64,000 nt of DNA from an uncultured Lachnospiraceae bacterium (GCA_910589385.1 CAJUTU010000002.1:62001-126000); one strand, 5' to 3'. Shown: positions 52,132 through 61,091, numbered from the stretch's first letter. The notes: a model not told the origin generated them from the letters alone. Translations and numbers: made by a program.

Positions 52132-53481
52132 ATGCCTTTTATATTCCGTTTAGGAACCGTTTTTCTGGTATTCTTCTGCTTTGGGTTTGGGGTATTCAAA
52201 ATGGCGTTTGGCCTGCTGGGACAGAAGATCAAAAAAATCCCCTGTGTGATCTACATAGCCTGGTTCTGTGCCGCGTCGTGGGCGCAGGCATTTTTGGGGC
52301 TTTTGCTTGAAGATCCGTTGGAAAAGCTTTTCTTTGAACTTATATTTCTCACACTGCATGCAGTGGTACTGGGACTGCTATTGAAGAAATTCTGCCATCT
52401 TCCGTTCATTCATACATTGACGGCGGCGGTACTGGGGAATTTTATCGTATATACTGTTTATAATGTGGTAAATACCACGGCTTTCGCGTACAGCCCAGTG
52501 TTTGACGGAAAATATCTGTATGTGCTGACGACCATTTATATCCCGTATTTGTCCGCTCCGCTTGCTGCCATACTTGCGTCTTACATTTTAGGAAAAAGCA
52601 GCTTTTACCGTTACTTTTCCCATTTGTTTGTACACAGATCCCGGGCGGCGCTCACTTTTATCGTCAGTTTTGCCCTGATGTGCGTCTGGACGGTACTGGA
52701 CTTTTTCTATCCGGATTCCACGCCGGACGCCGGATACGCGGTGTTCTTTTTCTCACTGATTGTGGCCGCGTTATTCTGGGTGCAGTTTCTTGCTATGTAC
52801 GTGGAGAGCCAGGACAAGATCAAGGCGCAGGAGGAAACCATCCTCCAGCAGCAGGCGCACATGGAGCTTCTGGAGGAGCTGCGGCAGGAGATCCGCGCGT
52901 TCCGGCATGATTTTACCAATCTTTTTTCCGGACTGGCCTTACAGGCGCAGGAGGGGGATCTGGCCGGGATCCAGGAGTTCATGAGGGAGACCAGTAATTA
53001 TTTTGACACGAAGCTGGGAAATGAGATCCAGCAGATGGACTGTCTGAAAAATATACGGCCATATGCTCTTCGCAGCCTTATCACTACAAAGCTTGCGGCC
53101 ACGCGGAAAAAACATATCCAGCTGGTTCTGGAAACGCCGTGCCCCATGAATGAAACTCAGATGATAGGAACAGAGGATCTGCTCCGTGCGCTTGGTATCC
53201 TGCTTGATAACGCGATCGAGTCCTCATCCGAAAAAGACGGTGTGGTGCGGGTGATACTTTTGCAGGAGGAAAAGGAACTGTATCTTGCCATAGCGAATAA
53301 TTATGACGCGGCTCCCGATCTGTCCGCGCTGACACGTAAGGGGTATACGACGAAGGGCAGCGGCCATGGCGCCGGCCTTTCCAGCTATCGAAGAATCCTT
53401 TCCGGCTATCATGGCTGCGTGTCCCGTACCTATATAAAGGATGATATGTTTGTGCAGGAATTACACATCCCTGTTGTCTGA
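52132..53481 (+). CDS. GHKL-domain sensor histidine kinase (AgrC/VirS type)
   Basis: A 449-residue kinase: about six N-terminal helices (to about residue 230), a coiled coil (KIKAQEETILQQQAHMELLE), the phospho-acceptor His259 in EIRAFRHDFTNLF and a C-terminal GHKL ATPase (LLDNAIESSSEKDGV; KGSGHGAGLSSYRRILSGY). This type senses peptides in quorum or bacteriocin control. No AgrD-like peptide or AgrB protease gene is visible nearby, so the signal is unknown. It is followed after twelve bases by its response regulator. Confidence 0.9.
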   Translation: MPFIFRLGTVFLVFFCFGFGVFKMAFGLLGQKIKKIPCVIYIAWFCAASWAQAFLGLLLEDPLEKLFFELIFLTLHAVVLGLLLKKFCHLPFIHTLTAAVLGNFIVYTVYNVVNTTAFAYSPVFDGKYLYVLTTIYIPYLSAPLAAILASYILGKSSFYRYFSHLFVHRSRAALTFIVSFALMCVWTVLDFFYPDSTPDAGYAVFFFSLIVAALFWVQFLAMYVESQDKIKAQEETILQQQAHMELLEELRQEIRAFRHDFTNLFSGLALQAQEGDLAGIQEFMRETSNYFDTKLGNEIQQMDCLKNIRPYALRSLITTKLAATRKKHIQLVLETPCPMNETQMIGTEDLLRALGILLDNAIESSSEKDGVVRVILLQEEKELYLAIANNYDAAPDLSALTRKGYTTKGSGHGAGLSSYRRILSGYHGCVSRTYIKDDMFVQELHIPVV

Positions 53482-53493
53482 CGTGGAGGAAAA

Positions 53494-54228
53494 ATGATGA
53501 TACCTGTATATATCTGTGATGACGAGCGGCCTGTTTGTAAGAGCCTGGAGCAGATCATTTCACGTCAGATCCTGATCCTGGACGGGGATATGGGACCGGT
53601 CCGGGCAATGGATGATCCGGACAAGCTGTTAGAACTGCAGCGAGAAGACGCTGTACCGGCCATATATTTTCTGGATATCGATTTTCCGGGAAAAATGAGC
53701 GGGCTTGAACTGGCGCGAAAACTCAGAGGGTATGATCCACGGGGATTTATCGTATTTATCACTGCCCACGGAGATCTTGCCTTTGAAACCTTCCGGCTGC
53801 GTCTGGAGGCGCTGGATTACATCGTCAAAGGGGACTTGGACTCCATGGACGCGCGGGTACGAGATTGCCTGGAGAGTATCCAGGAACGGATGCTTTCACA
53901 ACGTCCGGGGCAAAGCAATTATTGTACCATTAAGATCCTCGACACGGTACGTTATATCCCGCTGGAGGATATTTTGTATTTTGAAGCGGTAGGATACCGG
54001 CACACCCTGCGGCTGCATCTTATCAGTGAGCTGCTGGAATTTAACAGCAGCTTAGAGCATTTTGAAAAAGAATTAGGGGAAACGTTCTGGCGGTGCCACA
54101 GGGGATATCTGGTCAACAGGGCGCATATCAGGAACGTGCGTTTAAAGGAGCAGCTTGTAGAGCTGGACAACGGTGAGACCTGCCTGCTGTCACGCAAGGC
54201 AAAAAGTGCATATCGCAATCAAGTGTGA
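53494..54228 (+). CDS. LytTR-family response regulator
   Basis: A 244-residue regulator: receiver at 1-125 with acidic CDDE, phospho-acceptor Asp61 in YFLDIDFPG, and DYIVKGD; LytTR DNA-binding domain at about 145-240 (LEDILYFEAVGYRHTLRLHL, FWRCHRGYLVNRAHIRNV, CLLSRKAKSAYRNQV). It is the partner of the GHKL kinase. A likely target is the gene at 54467, the next on the strand, which has its own promoter region. Confidence 0.92.
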   Translation: MMIPVYICDDERPVCKSLEQIISRQILILDGDMGPVRAMDDPDKLLELQREDAVPAIYFLDIDFPGKMSGLELARKLRGYDPRGFIVFITAHGDLAFETFRLRLEALDYIVKGDLDSMDARVRDCLESIQERMLSQRPGQSNYCTIKILDTVRYIPLEDILYFEAVGYRHTLRLHLISELLEFNSSLEHFEKELGETFWRCHRGYLVNRAHIRNVRLKEQLVELDNGETCLLSRKAKSAYRNQV

Positions 54229-54240
54229 ATAAACCCAATA

Positions 54241-54276
54241 GAAAGGCCGGGGCATAGATAGCTCCGGCTTTTGCCA
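54241..54276 (+). terminator. Terminator of the two-component operon
   Basis: AAAGGCCGG (54242-54250) pairs with CCGGCTTTT (54264-54272), giving a GCCGG/CCGGC core flanked by A and T runs. Confidence 0.65.
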
Positions 54277-54332
54277 TTGGCGAAACGTAAGGAACCATTA
54301 GCGAAAAAAACAAAAAGAATGCCCGAAGCCAT

Positions 54333-54466
54333 GCTATACTTTGTAAAACGGTCGAATGGCCATGACGGGATACCCGGAGGGATATCCTGTGAAAACAGCC
54401 GGGCAGCCGTAATGCGGGCACCGGAGGGGAGCCCTTGCACATTGAGACATAAAGGAGGATTTTTTT
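54333..54466 (+). promoter_or_regulatory. Promoter and structured 5' leader of unknown class
   Basis: An extended -10 (TGCTATACT, 54333-54340) precedes about 120 bases of GC-rich leader. GGATA/TATCC and CCCGG/CCGGG pairings interleave, so a pseudoknot is possible; CTGT-GAAA-ACAG is a small hairpin; GGGC/GCCC encloses ACCGGAGGGGA. The loop sequence CCGGAGGG occurs twice. A stretch (GTGAAAA, GGGCAGCCGTAATGCGG) recalls the cobalamin riboswitch core, but the B12 box and the remaining stems are absent. The leader ends with AAAGGAGGATTTTTT before the ATG at 54467. Confidence 0.4.
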
Positions 54467-54949
54467 ATGGCAGCGGAAAAGAAAGTGACAGAAATTTTGA
54501 GAGAAGCAGGCTATCAGCCGTTAGAAGACAGGGCGATCATCGTAACTTACGCGCCGAAGGACCTGAGTGAAAAAATCATTCGTTTTTTTAGCAATGAGTT
54601 TTTCGTTCTACAGATATGCGAAGAATCTATCGTACTTCTCCCATTTGATAAATTGTTTTGTAACCTCAAAAAGGAAGTGGCGTTGGAAATCCCGATCGAT
54701 CAGATCCGTGCGGTAAACGTAGTTGAAGATATGCTGAATTACCGTATTGAGCTGGAGACGGAAGAGGGAAAGATCATGCTTTCCGCGCAGCAGGAGGGAC
54801 TCAGCGAATTACGCTCATCGGGCGCGCTGGCTACGGGCATGAGCGGACTGAATCTGGGGATAGCTGGAGCGAAATACCTCAAACCGCTAAACTGGCACCG
54901 CAAAAACCTGGATGCTACACTACAGGCATTAAAGGAAATATGTAAATAA
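54467..54949 (+). CDS. Protein of unknown function, possible PH-like fold
   Basis: A 160-residue soluble protein I do not recognise. The N-terminus is helical (KKVTEILREAGYQPL), followed by alternating strands (AIIVTYAP, FFVLQICEESIVLLPFD, VALEIPIDQIRAVNVVED, YRIELETEEGKIMLSAQ) that could build a small beta-barrel, then a Gly-rich stretch (SSGALATGMSGLNLGIAGAK) and a final helix (NWHRKNLDATLQALKEI), similar to the strand-strand-helix order of bacterial PH-like domains. No signal peptide or membrane helix. It has a promoter, a structured leader and a strong ribosome-binding site of its own, so it is probably expressed. Confidence 0.7.
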   Translation: MAAEKKVTEILREAGYQPLEDRAIIVTYAPKDLSEKIIRFFSNEFFVLQICEESIVLLPFDKLFCNLKKEVALEIPIDQIRAVNVVEDMLNYRIELETEEGKIMLSAQQEGLSELRSSGALATGMSGLNLGIAGAKYLKPLNWHRKNLDATLQALKEICK

Positions 54950-54965
54950 GTCCGCAGGCGCAGAA

Positions 54966-54982
54966 GGCTGCAGTTCGCGGCC
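54966..54982. repeat. Left half of intergenic palindrome, copy 5 (split)
   Basis: GGCTGCAGTTCGCGGCC is the left arm of the palindrome family; its right arm (GGCCGTGAACTGTAAAG) is at 55424-55440, on the other side of the 441-base insertion. Confidence 0.7.
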
Positions 54983-55423
54983 CAATGTCATTTAGATAAA
55001 TTATTGGGTTAGTAAATATAGGGGGAGTAACTTCGTTTTTAAAAATTCATCTAATAGTGGTTGACAAGTAGAGCAAAATGTGCGGCCGCTCTCGCTGCTG
55101 ATTTTATTTTTAAGGTAGCGAGAGCGGCCCTTGAAATTGGAAATATAATGATTATTTCAATTTCAAGGAGGTATACACTATGTTCCACGAAAAAATCAAA
55201 TCTCTTTTCTCATCCGCCATTCAATCTGTAGATTCTTCTATCGCTGATTATGCTGCCAATCCTGAAAAAGATTTCATACGGCGCAAAAAATTTCCGGCAG
55301 ACAAACTTATAACCTGTATACATCTATCCTTATAAATCTGTTTATTAGTCTAAATATTGGACACGCTTACTATGGATTTTGCAAGTATTCACTAATTACA
55401 CAATCTTAACTAAAATGACATTG
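54983..55423 (+). mobile_element. Internally deleted transposon derivative (IS4-like, 441 bp)
   Basis: Ends are inverted repeats: CAATGTCATTTAGATAA at the left (54983) and, on the opposite strand, CAATGTCATTTTAGTTAAG at the right (55423). GGCC flanks both sides. Inside are a GC hairpin (GGCCGCTCTCGCT with AGCGAGAGCGGCC, 55083-55127), a strong ribosome-binding site and the first 51 codons of a transposase. The rest of the transposase is gone, so it would need a full-length relative in trans to move. Confidence 0.7.
55180..55335 (+). pseudogene. N-terminal fragment of an IS4-type transposase
   Basis: ATG at 55180 behind CAAGGAGGTATACACT opens 51 codons: MFHEKIKSLFSSAIQSVDSS, then NPEKDFIRRKKFPADKLITC and a stop. 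The D-F-x-R-x-(R/K)-K-(L/F)-x-(F/A)-x-x-(L/I) pattern near the N-terminus is usual in IS4-family transposases of Firmicutes. The DDE domain is absent. Confidence 0.6.
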
Positions 55424-55440
55424 GGCCGTGAACTGTAAAG
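55424..55440. repeat. Right half of intergenic palindrome, copy 5 (split)
   Basis: GGCCGTGAACTGTAAAG complements the left arm at 54966-54982. The next 60 bases hold no gene. Confidence 0.7.
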
Positions 55441-55502
55441 GTTTGCTGTTTGCTTTCGAGGTATGTAAATATGCATAAGAACATGTGTGATTTGTGAAAA
55501 AG

Positions 55503-55516
55503 TGACAACGTTATCA
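55503..55516. promoter_or_regulatory. LacI-type operator
   Basis: TGACAACGTTATCA is a 14-base near-perfect palindrome with the central ACGT typical of LacI-family operators. It lies 130 bases upstream of the LacI-type gene, close to a TATAAA box (55520-55525). Confidence 0.6.
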
Positions 55517-55645
55517 TAGTATAAAGTAAACAAAATTATGCAATATACACAAAACGTATTGCTAAGGAAGAAAGTTCATGTTAATATATAAATACAAATT
55601 GAAAAAATAGATACAAATTATCAGAATATGAGGTGATTAATAGAA

Positions 55646-56734
55646 TTGGTTCTGGAAAAACATGAAAATAATTTCAGTGATAATATGAAAAAAGTCACAT
55701 TAAAAATGATTGCAGAGGAGGCAGGAGTATCCATATCCTGTGTCGCCAGATGTGTCAATGGAAGCGGCTATGTATCAGAAGAGAAACGGGCAAAGGTTTA
55801 CGCTGTAATGAAAGAGATGAATTATATTCCGAACCAACAGGCAAAATTTTTGCGGGGAGGGCAGTCGAAGATTATTGGACATATCCATTTAGCTACGGAT
55901 GAAAATATCCTTTTTGTAAAAATATCAGCGACCATTGAGCGGAAAAGCTATGAGAGAGGATATAAAACGATCTCGTATGCGTTAGAGGAAGGAAACAATA
56001 TCCAGATGCTCAACGAAATGCTGGCTGATTTATTGTCCTATGGTGTCGATGGGATCATCATCAATGCAGGCGGCGAGAAAAACATCATACAGGAAGTCGG
56101 CCGCAGGGCAAACAGCATTTCAGTGCCTGTGGTTATGATCGAGAGGCCTGCTGATGTGTATGAGATAGAAAAAATACTGATTGATAATGAAGAGGGAAGT
56201 TATGTGGCAGTCCAGAGGCTGCATGATAATGGGCATAGGAATATTGCATATTTGGGAGTGGTACAGAACGCGCCTGTAGAAAAAGAACGATATCGGGGTT
56301 ATGTGCAGGCGATGAAGAGTATTAACCCAGAATATTATGAATCACATTCCTATTTTGTAGAAGAATATACTGTAGAAAATGGCTATTTGAAAACATTGGA
56401 GATTTTTGAAGGAATGAAAGAGCCGGACTACCCAACAGCCGTTTTTGCTGCTTCAGATATCCTTGCGGCCGGAGTTTACCGGGCATTTATGGAAAAGGGG
56501 ATCCAGATACCGAATCAGATTTCTGTAGTTGGCTATGATGATACCATTGCAAAATTCCTTTCACCGCCATTGTCTACTATGCAGCTTCCAGTAGAAGAGA
56601 TTGCCGCTGCCGCGGTAGAGGCTTTGATCAAAAAAGTGGAAGAGAAAGAGCGGTGCACCGGAAACCGTACGATGAAGATCGGGCCGATATTTGTGGAACG
56701 CAGTTCCATAAAGGACATAAGGAACGACTCGTAA
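55646..56734 (+). CDS. LacI-family transcriptional regulator
   Basis: A 362-residue regulator: helix-turn-helix at about 14-60 (VTLKMIAEEAGVSISCVARC) and a two-lobed sugar-binding domain (VDGIIINAGGEKNI, TAVFAASDILAAGVYRAF, ISVVGYDDTIAKFLSPPLST). It heads the transporter operon that starts 12 bases later and very likely represses it. The TTG at 55646 has GAGGTGATT before it; the next Met (55685) lacks any ribosome-binding site, so the longer form is chosen. Confidence 0.9.
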   Translation: MVLEKHENNFSDNMKKVTLKMIAEEAGVSISCVARCVNGSGYVSEEKRAKVYAVMKEMNYIPNQQAKFLRGGQSKIIGHIHLATDENILFVKISATIERKSYERGYKTISYALEEGNNIQMLNEMLADLLSYGVDGIIINAGGEKNIIQEVGRRANSISVPVVMIERPADVYEIEKILIDNEEGSYVAVQRLHDNGHRNIAYLGVVQNAPVEKERYRGYVQAMKSINPEYYESHSYFVEEYTVENGYLKTLEIFEGMKEPDYPTAVFAASDILAAGVYRAFMEKGIQIPNQISVVGYDDTIAKFLSPPLSTMQLPVEEIAAAAVEALIKKVEEKERCTGNRTMKIGPIFVERSSIKDIRNDS

Positions 56735-56745
56735 AGGAGGTATTC

Positions 56746-57669
56746 ATGAGAGAAAAGAAAAAAGGTATATTTGATAAAGCTGTGCTGGATAAACATACGC
56801 CATTTTTTATGCTGGTCCCTGCAGCAGTATCTGTTTTGCTGGTATCTGTTTATCCTACATTAAAAACAATCGGAATGTCATTTTTCAATAAACAGCTTCT
56901 TAGCAAGGAAGAACCTTTTGTTGGACTCGCGAACTATATAGAAGCCCTGGGTAATGACGCCATATGGCAGACGATTTTCAATACGTTGTTTTTTGCGCTG
57001 GCATCTTTGGTATTGGGTGTTGCACTGGCAATGTATATTGCAGTGAAACTGATCAAGCCTTTGCCAGGCAGAGGCTTTTTCCGGGCACTGTTCCTGGTGC
57101 CATGGGTTACTCCGCCATTGGTAGCGTCCTTTGTGTGGCGGATTCTGCTGAGCGCGAATTTCAGCCCGGTGAATTCTGTTTTATTGAAGCTGGGATGGAT
57201 CCGGGTTCCTATTAGTTTTTTAGATAACACGGATGTGTTCTTTGGCTTTTTATCTGTACCATTGATCATGCTGACGATCATCAATGTGTGGTCTATTTTT
57301 CCTTTCCTTATGGTTATGTTTATAGCAGGCCTGCAGACCGTGCCAAAAGAGCTGTATGAGGCTGCCACAATGGATGGGGCGGGGAAAATTACTGCTTTTT
57401 GGAAAATCACGGTTCCCTGTATCCGGCCGGTGATCTCGGTTTCTGTATTATTGGAGCTGATCTGGCAGTTTAATAATTTTAATATCAGCTATATGGTGAC
57501 CCAGGGCGGGCCGTTAGGCCTGACAAAATTACTGGCAGTGGAAGTTTATCAACAGGCATTTACAAGTTTTAATTATGGCTATGCTGCTTCAGTTAGTGTG
57601 ATCATGATGGTGATTGCATTGGTTCCGGCAATTTTTTATATCAGATCTTCAATTAAAGAAATTCAGTAG
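56746..57669 (+). CDS. CUT1 ABC transporter permease (MalF-like)
   Basis: A 307-residue permease with six predicted helices and the EAA loop KELYEAATMDGAGKITAFWK. The start MREKKKGIF at 56746 follows AAAGGAGGTATTC; an earlier in-frame ATG lies inside the LacI gene and is not used. Like the transporter at 12151 its operon has no ATPase gene. Confidence 0.9.
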   Translation: MREKKKGIFDKAVLDKHTPFFMLVPAAVSVLLVSVYPTLKTIGMSFFNKQLLSKEEPFVGLANYIEALGNDAIWQTIFNTLFFALASLVLGVALAMYIAVKLIKPLPGRGFFRALFLVPWVTPPLVASFVWRILLSANFSPVNSVLLKLGWIRVPISFLDNTDVFFGFLSVPLIMLTIINVWSIFPFLMVMFIAGLQTVPKELYEAATMDGAGKITAFWKITVPCIRPVISVSVLLELIWQFNNFNISYMVTQGGPLGLTKLLAVEVYQQAFTSFNYGYAASVSVIMMVIALVPAIFYIRSSIKEIQ

Positions 57670-57684
57670 GATGGAGGGATATGC

Positions 57685-58536
57685 ATGAACAGGAACACGA
57701 AAAAAATATTGGGGATCGTCTCACATTATTCTATCCTGGGTATCATCAGTATCTTTGTGATGCTTCCGTACTACTGGATGATCGTTACGGCGGTCAAGCC
57801 TGTAGAAGAGGTAATGGTTTCACCATCTACTCTGCTCCCTTCCCGGATTGAACTTTCCAATTTTTCGAAAGTATGGGATTCTATCCCTCTTGCCACATAT
57901 ATGAAAAATTCTATGGTGGTATCGGTTACAGTGACTCTGATCAGTGTTGTGCTGGCCACTCTATGCGGATACAGTATCAGCAGGTTCATTCGCAGGCGGG
58001 CACAGAAATGCTCTTTGATATTGATGCTCTGTACACAGTTGATCCCAGGAATCGTGACTATGGTGAGTTTATATTTCATCGTATATAACCTGGGTTTCTC
58101 TAACACCTATACAGGACTTGTGATTGCTTATGTGGCGTGGGCAGTTCCGTTTTGTACCTTGATGATCAAAGGGTATTTTGACGCCGCTATACCGAGGGAG
58201 ATCGAGGAAAGCGCAAGAGTGGATGGATGCTCACAGCTTCGGACTTTTTTTGAAATTTGCCTTCCTATCTCTATACCGGGTATTATATCCACTGCCATTT
58301 TTGCATTCATTTTAGCGTGGAATGAGTATATGTGGGCAAGCATCTTGTTGTCAGGAGATAAGATGAAGCCGGTTTCTGTAGGGATTTATGATTTTATCGG
58401 GCAATATGGGGCGAATACAAAAATGGCGCTTACAATGACGGCAGGAATTTTTATTACGCTGCCTGCAGTTATTATTTTTGGATTCCTTCAGAAGCATTTG
58501 ATCAGCGGTTTATCAGCAGGCGCCGTAAAGGGATAG
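57685..58536 (+). CDS. CUT1 ABC transporter permease (MalG-like)
   Basis: A 283-residue permease; EAA motif REIEESARVDGCSQLRTFFE, and the ending LQKHLISGLSAGAVKG typical for MalG-like subunits. It begins 16 bases after its partner behind GGAGGGATATGC. Confidence 0.9.
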   Translation: MNRNTKKILGIVSHYSILGIISIFVMLPYYWMIVTAVKPVEEVMVSPSTLLPSRIELSNFSKVWDSIPLATYMKNSMVVSVTVTLISVVLATLCGYSISRFIRRRAQKCSLILMLCTQLIPGIVTMVSLYFIVYNLGFSNTYTGLVIAYVAWAVPFCTLMIKGYFDAAIPREIEESARVDGCSQLRTFFEICLPISIPGIISTAIFAFILAWNEYMWASILLSGDKMKPVSVGIYDFIGQYGANTKMALTMTAGIFITLPAVIIFGFLQKHLISGLSAGAVKG

Positions 58537-58634
58537 ATACAGGTGGAAAATGGTTACTATTCAAAACATCCGGCTGCAGACGGAATGTTGTGGAATAATA
58601 ATATAAAATCAGGCAAAAAGAGGAGGAATTATGT

Positions 58635-60002
58635 ATGAAACAAAGGAAGTTAGTGGCGCTTGGACTGACCCTGGCAATCATTACATGTATGGCAGCAGGA
58701 TGTGGGCAGTCTCAGGGAAAAGGCAGCAGCGCGCAGCAGGATGATATGTCTGCAAAGAATGTGGGAGAAGAGACAGAAAGTACAGCCAATGATGGTGCGG
58801 AACTCACATTCTGGATGCAGCCTTATGGGACAGACCCGGCAATACAAAGACAGGCGATGGACAAGATTACTGAAGATTTTAAAGAGAGTACCGGGATTAC
58901 AGTGAACTACGCCATCAATGACTGGAACAGTGCAAACCAAAAGCTGACACTCGCCTGTACTGGCGGGGAGGCTCCGGATGTGGCAGATATCTTTTTTACA
59001 AATTCATTTGTAGAAATGAGCACGGAGGAGGCAGGGCTCCTTGAAATCAACGATGTGATCGAAGAAATGGGAGGAGAAGATACCTGGCTTTCGGCAGGAA
59101 AAGATGAAGCATGCGTAGATGGGAACTGGTACGGCGTTCCGTGGCGGTTTGATACCAGAGTGCTGTTGTATAATACAGAGGATTTTGAAAAGGCAGGTAT
59201 TACGAAAGCTCCGGAAACATGGGACGAACTGGTAGAATGTGCGCAAAAATTAACAGAAACAGATGACAATGGTAATATTACACATGCAGGCCTGGCCTGG
59301 TATTCTGATATGGGGCGTTATGATCAGACCTGGTTTTCCATGCTGGCACAGAGCGGCGGCACGATGATGAATGAAGATTTTTCGGAATTTACATTTAACA
59401 GCGAGGAAGGTAAAAAGGCATTGCAGTTTTTAGCCGATTGTATTAATGAATATAATATCTGCAGCAGCAGCGTAGACGCTTCTTATGACGCATTGACAGA
59501 GTTTATGAGTGGGAATGTTTCTATGGTATTTGGCGCAACTGGTGAAAATAAAAATTCCATCCTGAGCTCTGCGCCGCAGATGGAAGGGAAGTTTGCTTCC
59601 GCGCCATTGCCTACAGCCACGGGGAAAGAAAAAAATGCAATTGCGTTCTCGGCTCCCATAGCTATTATGAAGACTACGAAAAATCCAGATGCGGCAAAAG
59701 AATGGGTGAAATATTTCTGCAGCGAGGAAATCCAGCTCTACCTCAGCCAGCAGCTGTCACTTTTGAACTCTAATGTCAATGTGATGAAAGACCCTTATTT
59801 TACAGAAGATGAGTGGCTTAGCGCATTTTCGGAGACAGCTTCTAATTCTCAGTCAGGGGATATGCCGCTTACAACGTGGAGTCAGTTGGATGCATGGCCG
59901 GACGGCCCAATTCCAAATATGTGCGCAAAAGTGGTAAATGGAGAGGATATTGACAAGGCAATCCAGGAATGTCTGGACAAGCTTGCGAAAATAGGGTACT
60001 AA
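58635..60002 (+). CDS. Sugar ABC transporter substrate-binding lipoprotein (CUT1)
   Basis: A 455-residue lipoprotein: lipobox MAAGC (Cys23), a Ser/Gln/Glu linker, then the family-1 SBP body (ELTFWMQPYGTDPAI, STGITVNYAINDWNSANQKL, GVPWRFDTRVLLYNTEDFEK, SGNVSMVFGATGENKN). AGGAGG sits eight bases before the ATG. It follows the permeases rather than leading, with a 98-base gap. The following three enzymes suggest a sugar, polyol or inositol that is oxidised and isomerised. Confidence 0.9.
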   Translation: MKQRKLVALGLTLAIITCMAAGCGQSQGKGSSAQQDDMSAKNVGEETESTANDGAELTFWMQPYGTDPAIQRQAMDKITEDFKESTGITVNYAINDWNSANQKLTLACTGGEAPDVADIFFTNSFVEMSTEEAGLLEINDVIEEMGGEDTWLSAGKDEACVDGNWYGVPWRFDTRVLLYNTEDFEKAGITKAPETWDELVECAQKLTETDDNGNITHAGLAWYSDMGRYDQTWFSMLAQSGGTMMNEDFSEFTFNSEEGKKALQFLADCINEYNICSSSVDASYDALTEFMSGNVSMVFGATGENKNSILSSAPQMEGKFASAPLPTATGKEKNAIAFSAPIAIMKTTKNPDAAKEWVKYFCSEEIQLYLSQQLSLLNSNVNVMKDPYFTEDEWLSAFSETASNSQSGDMPLTTWSQLDAWPDGPIPNMCAKVVNGEDIDKAIQECLDKLAKIGY

Positions 60003-60029
60003 AATATATTGGAAAAGAAGGTATGATTC

Positions 60030-61076
60030 ATGAAAGCGATAATGTATGAAGAACCAGGAAAATTAGAAGTCATTGATGTTCCGTCTCTGTCTATGGGCAA
60101 AGATCAGATTCGGTTAAAGTCATTGTATTCGGGCGTCAGCCATGGAACAGAAATGAACGTATATCGTGGGCTGGCCCCGTTTTTCAGAAAAAAGCAGGAT
60201 CCGGAAACAAGGCTGTTTGTACCTGCAGCAGAAAACGAAGTATGGGAATACCCGGTAAAAAGCTGTGACCCGGGAGTATGGTATATGGGATATGCATCGG
60301 TAGGAGAGGTCATTGAAACCGGAGCAAATGTGAAGGAAATCCAGGTGGGAGACATTGTGGCCTGCAGCGCCCCACATCAGGAAGAAAATGTAATTGACGC
60401 GAAAGATGCGGTTCTGCTTCCGAAAACAATTCCGGCTGAAAAAGGGATCCTCTTTACGAATCTGCTCACGTCTTATAATGGGATTTTGGATACTCACATC
60501 AACCTCGGTGATGTTGTTGTGATCAGCGGACTTGGAGTGATCGGGCAGCTTTTAGTCCAGATGGCTCAAATGAGCGGAGCCTTTAAAGTCTATGGCGTAG
60601 ATGTCCTGAAAAAAAGAAGGGATGCTGCATTGGAAAATGGATGTGATGAAGTGTTCGACCCTGCATCTTGTGATGTTGCCATGGAAATACGCAGGAGGAC
60701 AAAGAACAGGGGAGCAGACAAGGTGATCGAGGCATCTGGTAATGCAAAAGCCTTGAATGAAGCAATCCGGATTGCCGCGCCGGAGACTACTGTTACGGTT
60801 CTTGCATGGTATCAGGGCGCCCTTTCTGCTGTCGATCTGTCAGAAGAATTCCATCACAACAGGATTGGACTCAAGCAGTCTCAGACAGGCTCGATGGATC
60901 CGTCCTTCTCAAACCTTTGGGATTACCAGAGAAGAGTGGACAGCTGCATCCATATATTGGAAAAACTGAAAACAGAAAACTTATTTACAGAATTTAGATA
61001 TGATGAAATACAAAAGGCATACCATACAATAGACCGCGAGCCGGAGAAGATTATCCAGGCGGTGATCACATATTAA
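60030..61076 (+). CDS. Medium-chain dehydrogenase without the usual catalytic zinc Cys
   Basis: A 348-residue protein of the zinc alcohol dehydrogenase superfamily. In place of the catalytic CGSD motif it has YSGVSHGTEMNVYRG, and the four structural zinc Cys are absent. The NAD(P) site is VVVISGLGVIGQLLVQMAQM. This pattern is shared by BchC-like and related sugar dehydrogenases that work without the normal zinc centre. It lies in an operon with an isomerase and a Gfo/Idh oxidoreductase, so it likely oxidises the imported sugar or polyol. Confidence 0.85.
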   Translation: MKAIMYEEPGKLEVIDVPSLSMGKDQIRLKSLYSGVSHGTEMNVYRGLAPFFRKKQDPETRLFVPAAENEVWEYPVKSCDPGVWYMGYASVGEVIETGANVKEIQVGDIVACSAPHQEENVIDAKDAVLLPKTIPAEKGILFTNLLTSYNGILDTHINLGDVVVISGLGVIGQLLVQMAQMSGAFKVYGVDVLKKRRDAALENGCDEVFDPASCDVAMEIRRRTKNRGADKVIEASGNAKALNEAIRIAAPETTVTVLAWYQGALSAVDLSEEFHHNRIGLKQSQTGSMDPSFSNLWDYQRRVDSCIHILEKLKTENLFTEFRYDEIQKAYHTIDREPEKIIQAVITY

Positions 61077-61091
61077 CGAAAATCTTGGACT

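Noticed and set aside
52132..54228. Agr-type quorum-sensing locus
   Set aside because: The GHKL kinase and LytTR regulator fit, but I found no AgrB-like protease and no short peptide gene beside them.
54370..54432. Cobalamin riboswitch
   Set aside because: GTGAAAA and GCAGCCGTAATGCGG recall its core, but the B12 box and the peripheral stems are absent and the controlled gene has no link to cobalamin.
55424..55645. Coding sequence between the transposon derivative and the LacI gene
   Set aside because: No frame with a start site and plausible composition; the stretch holds the palindrome arm and the LacI-type operator only.
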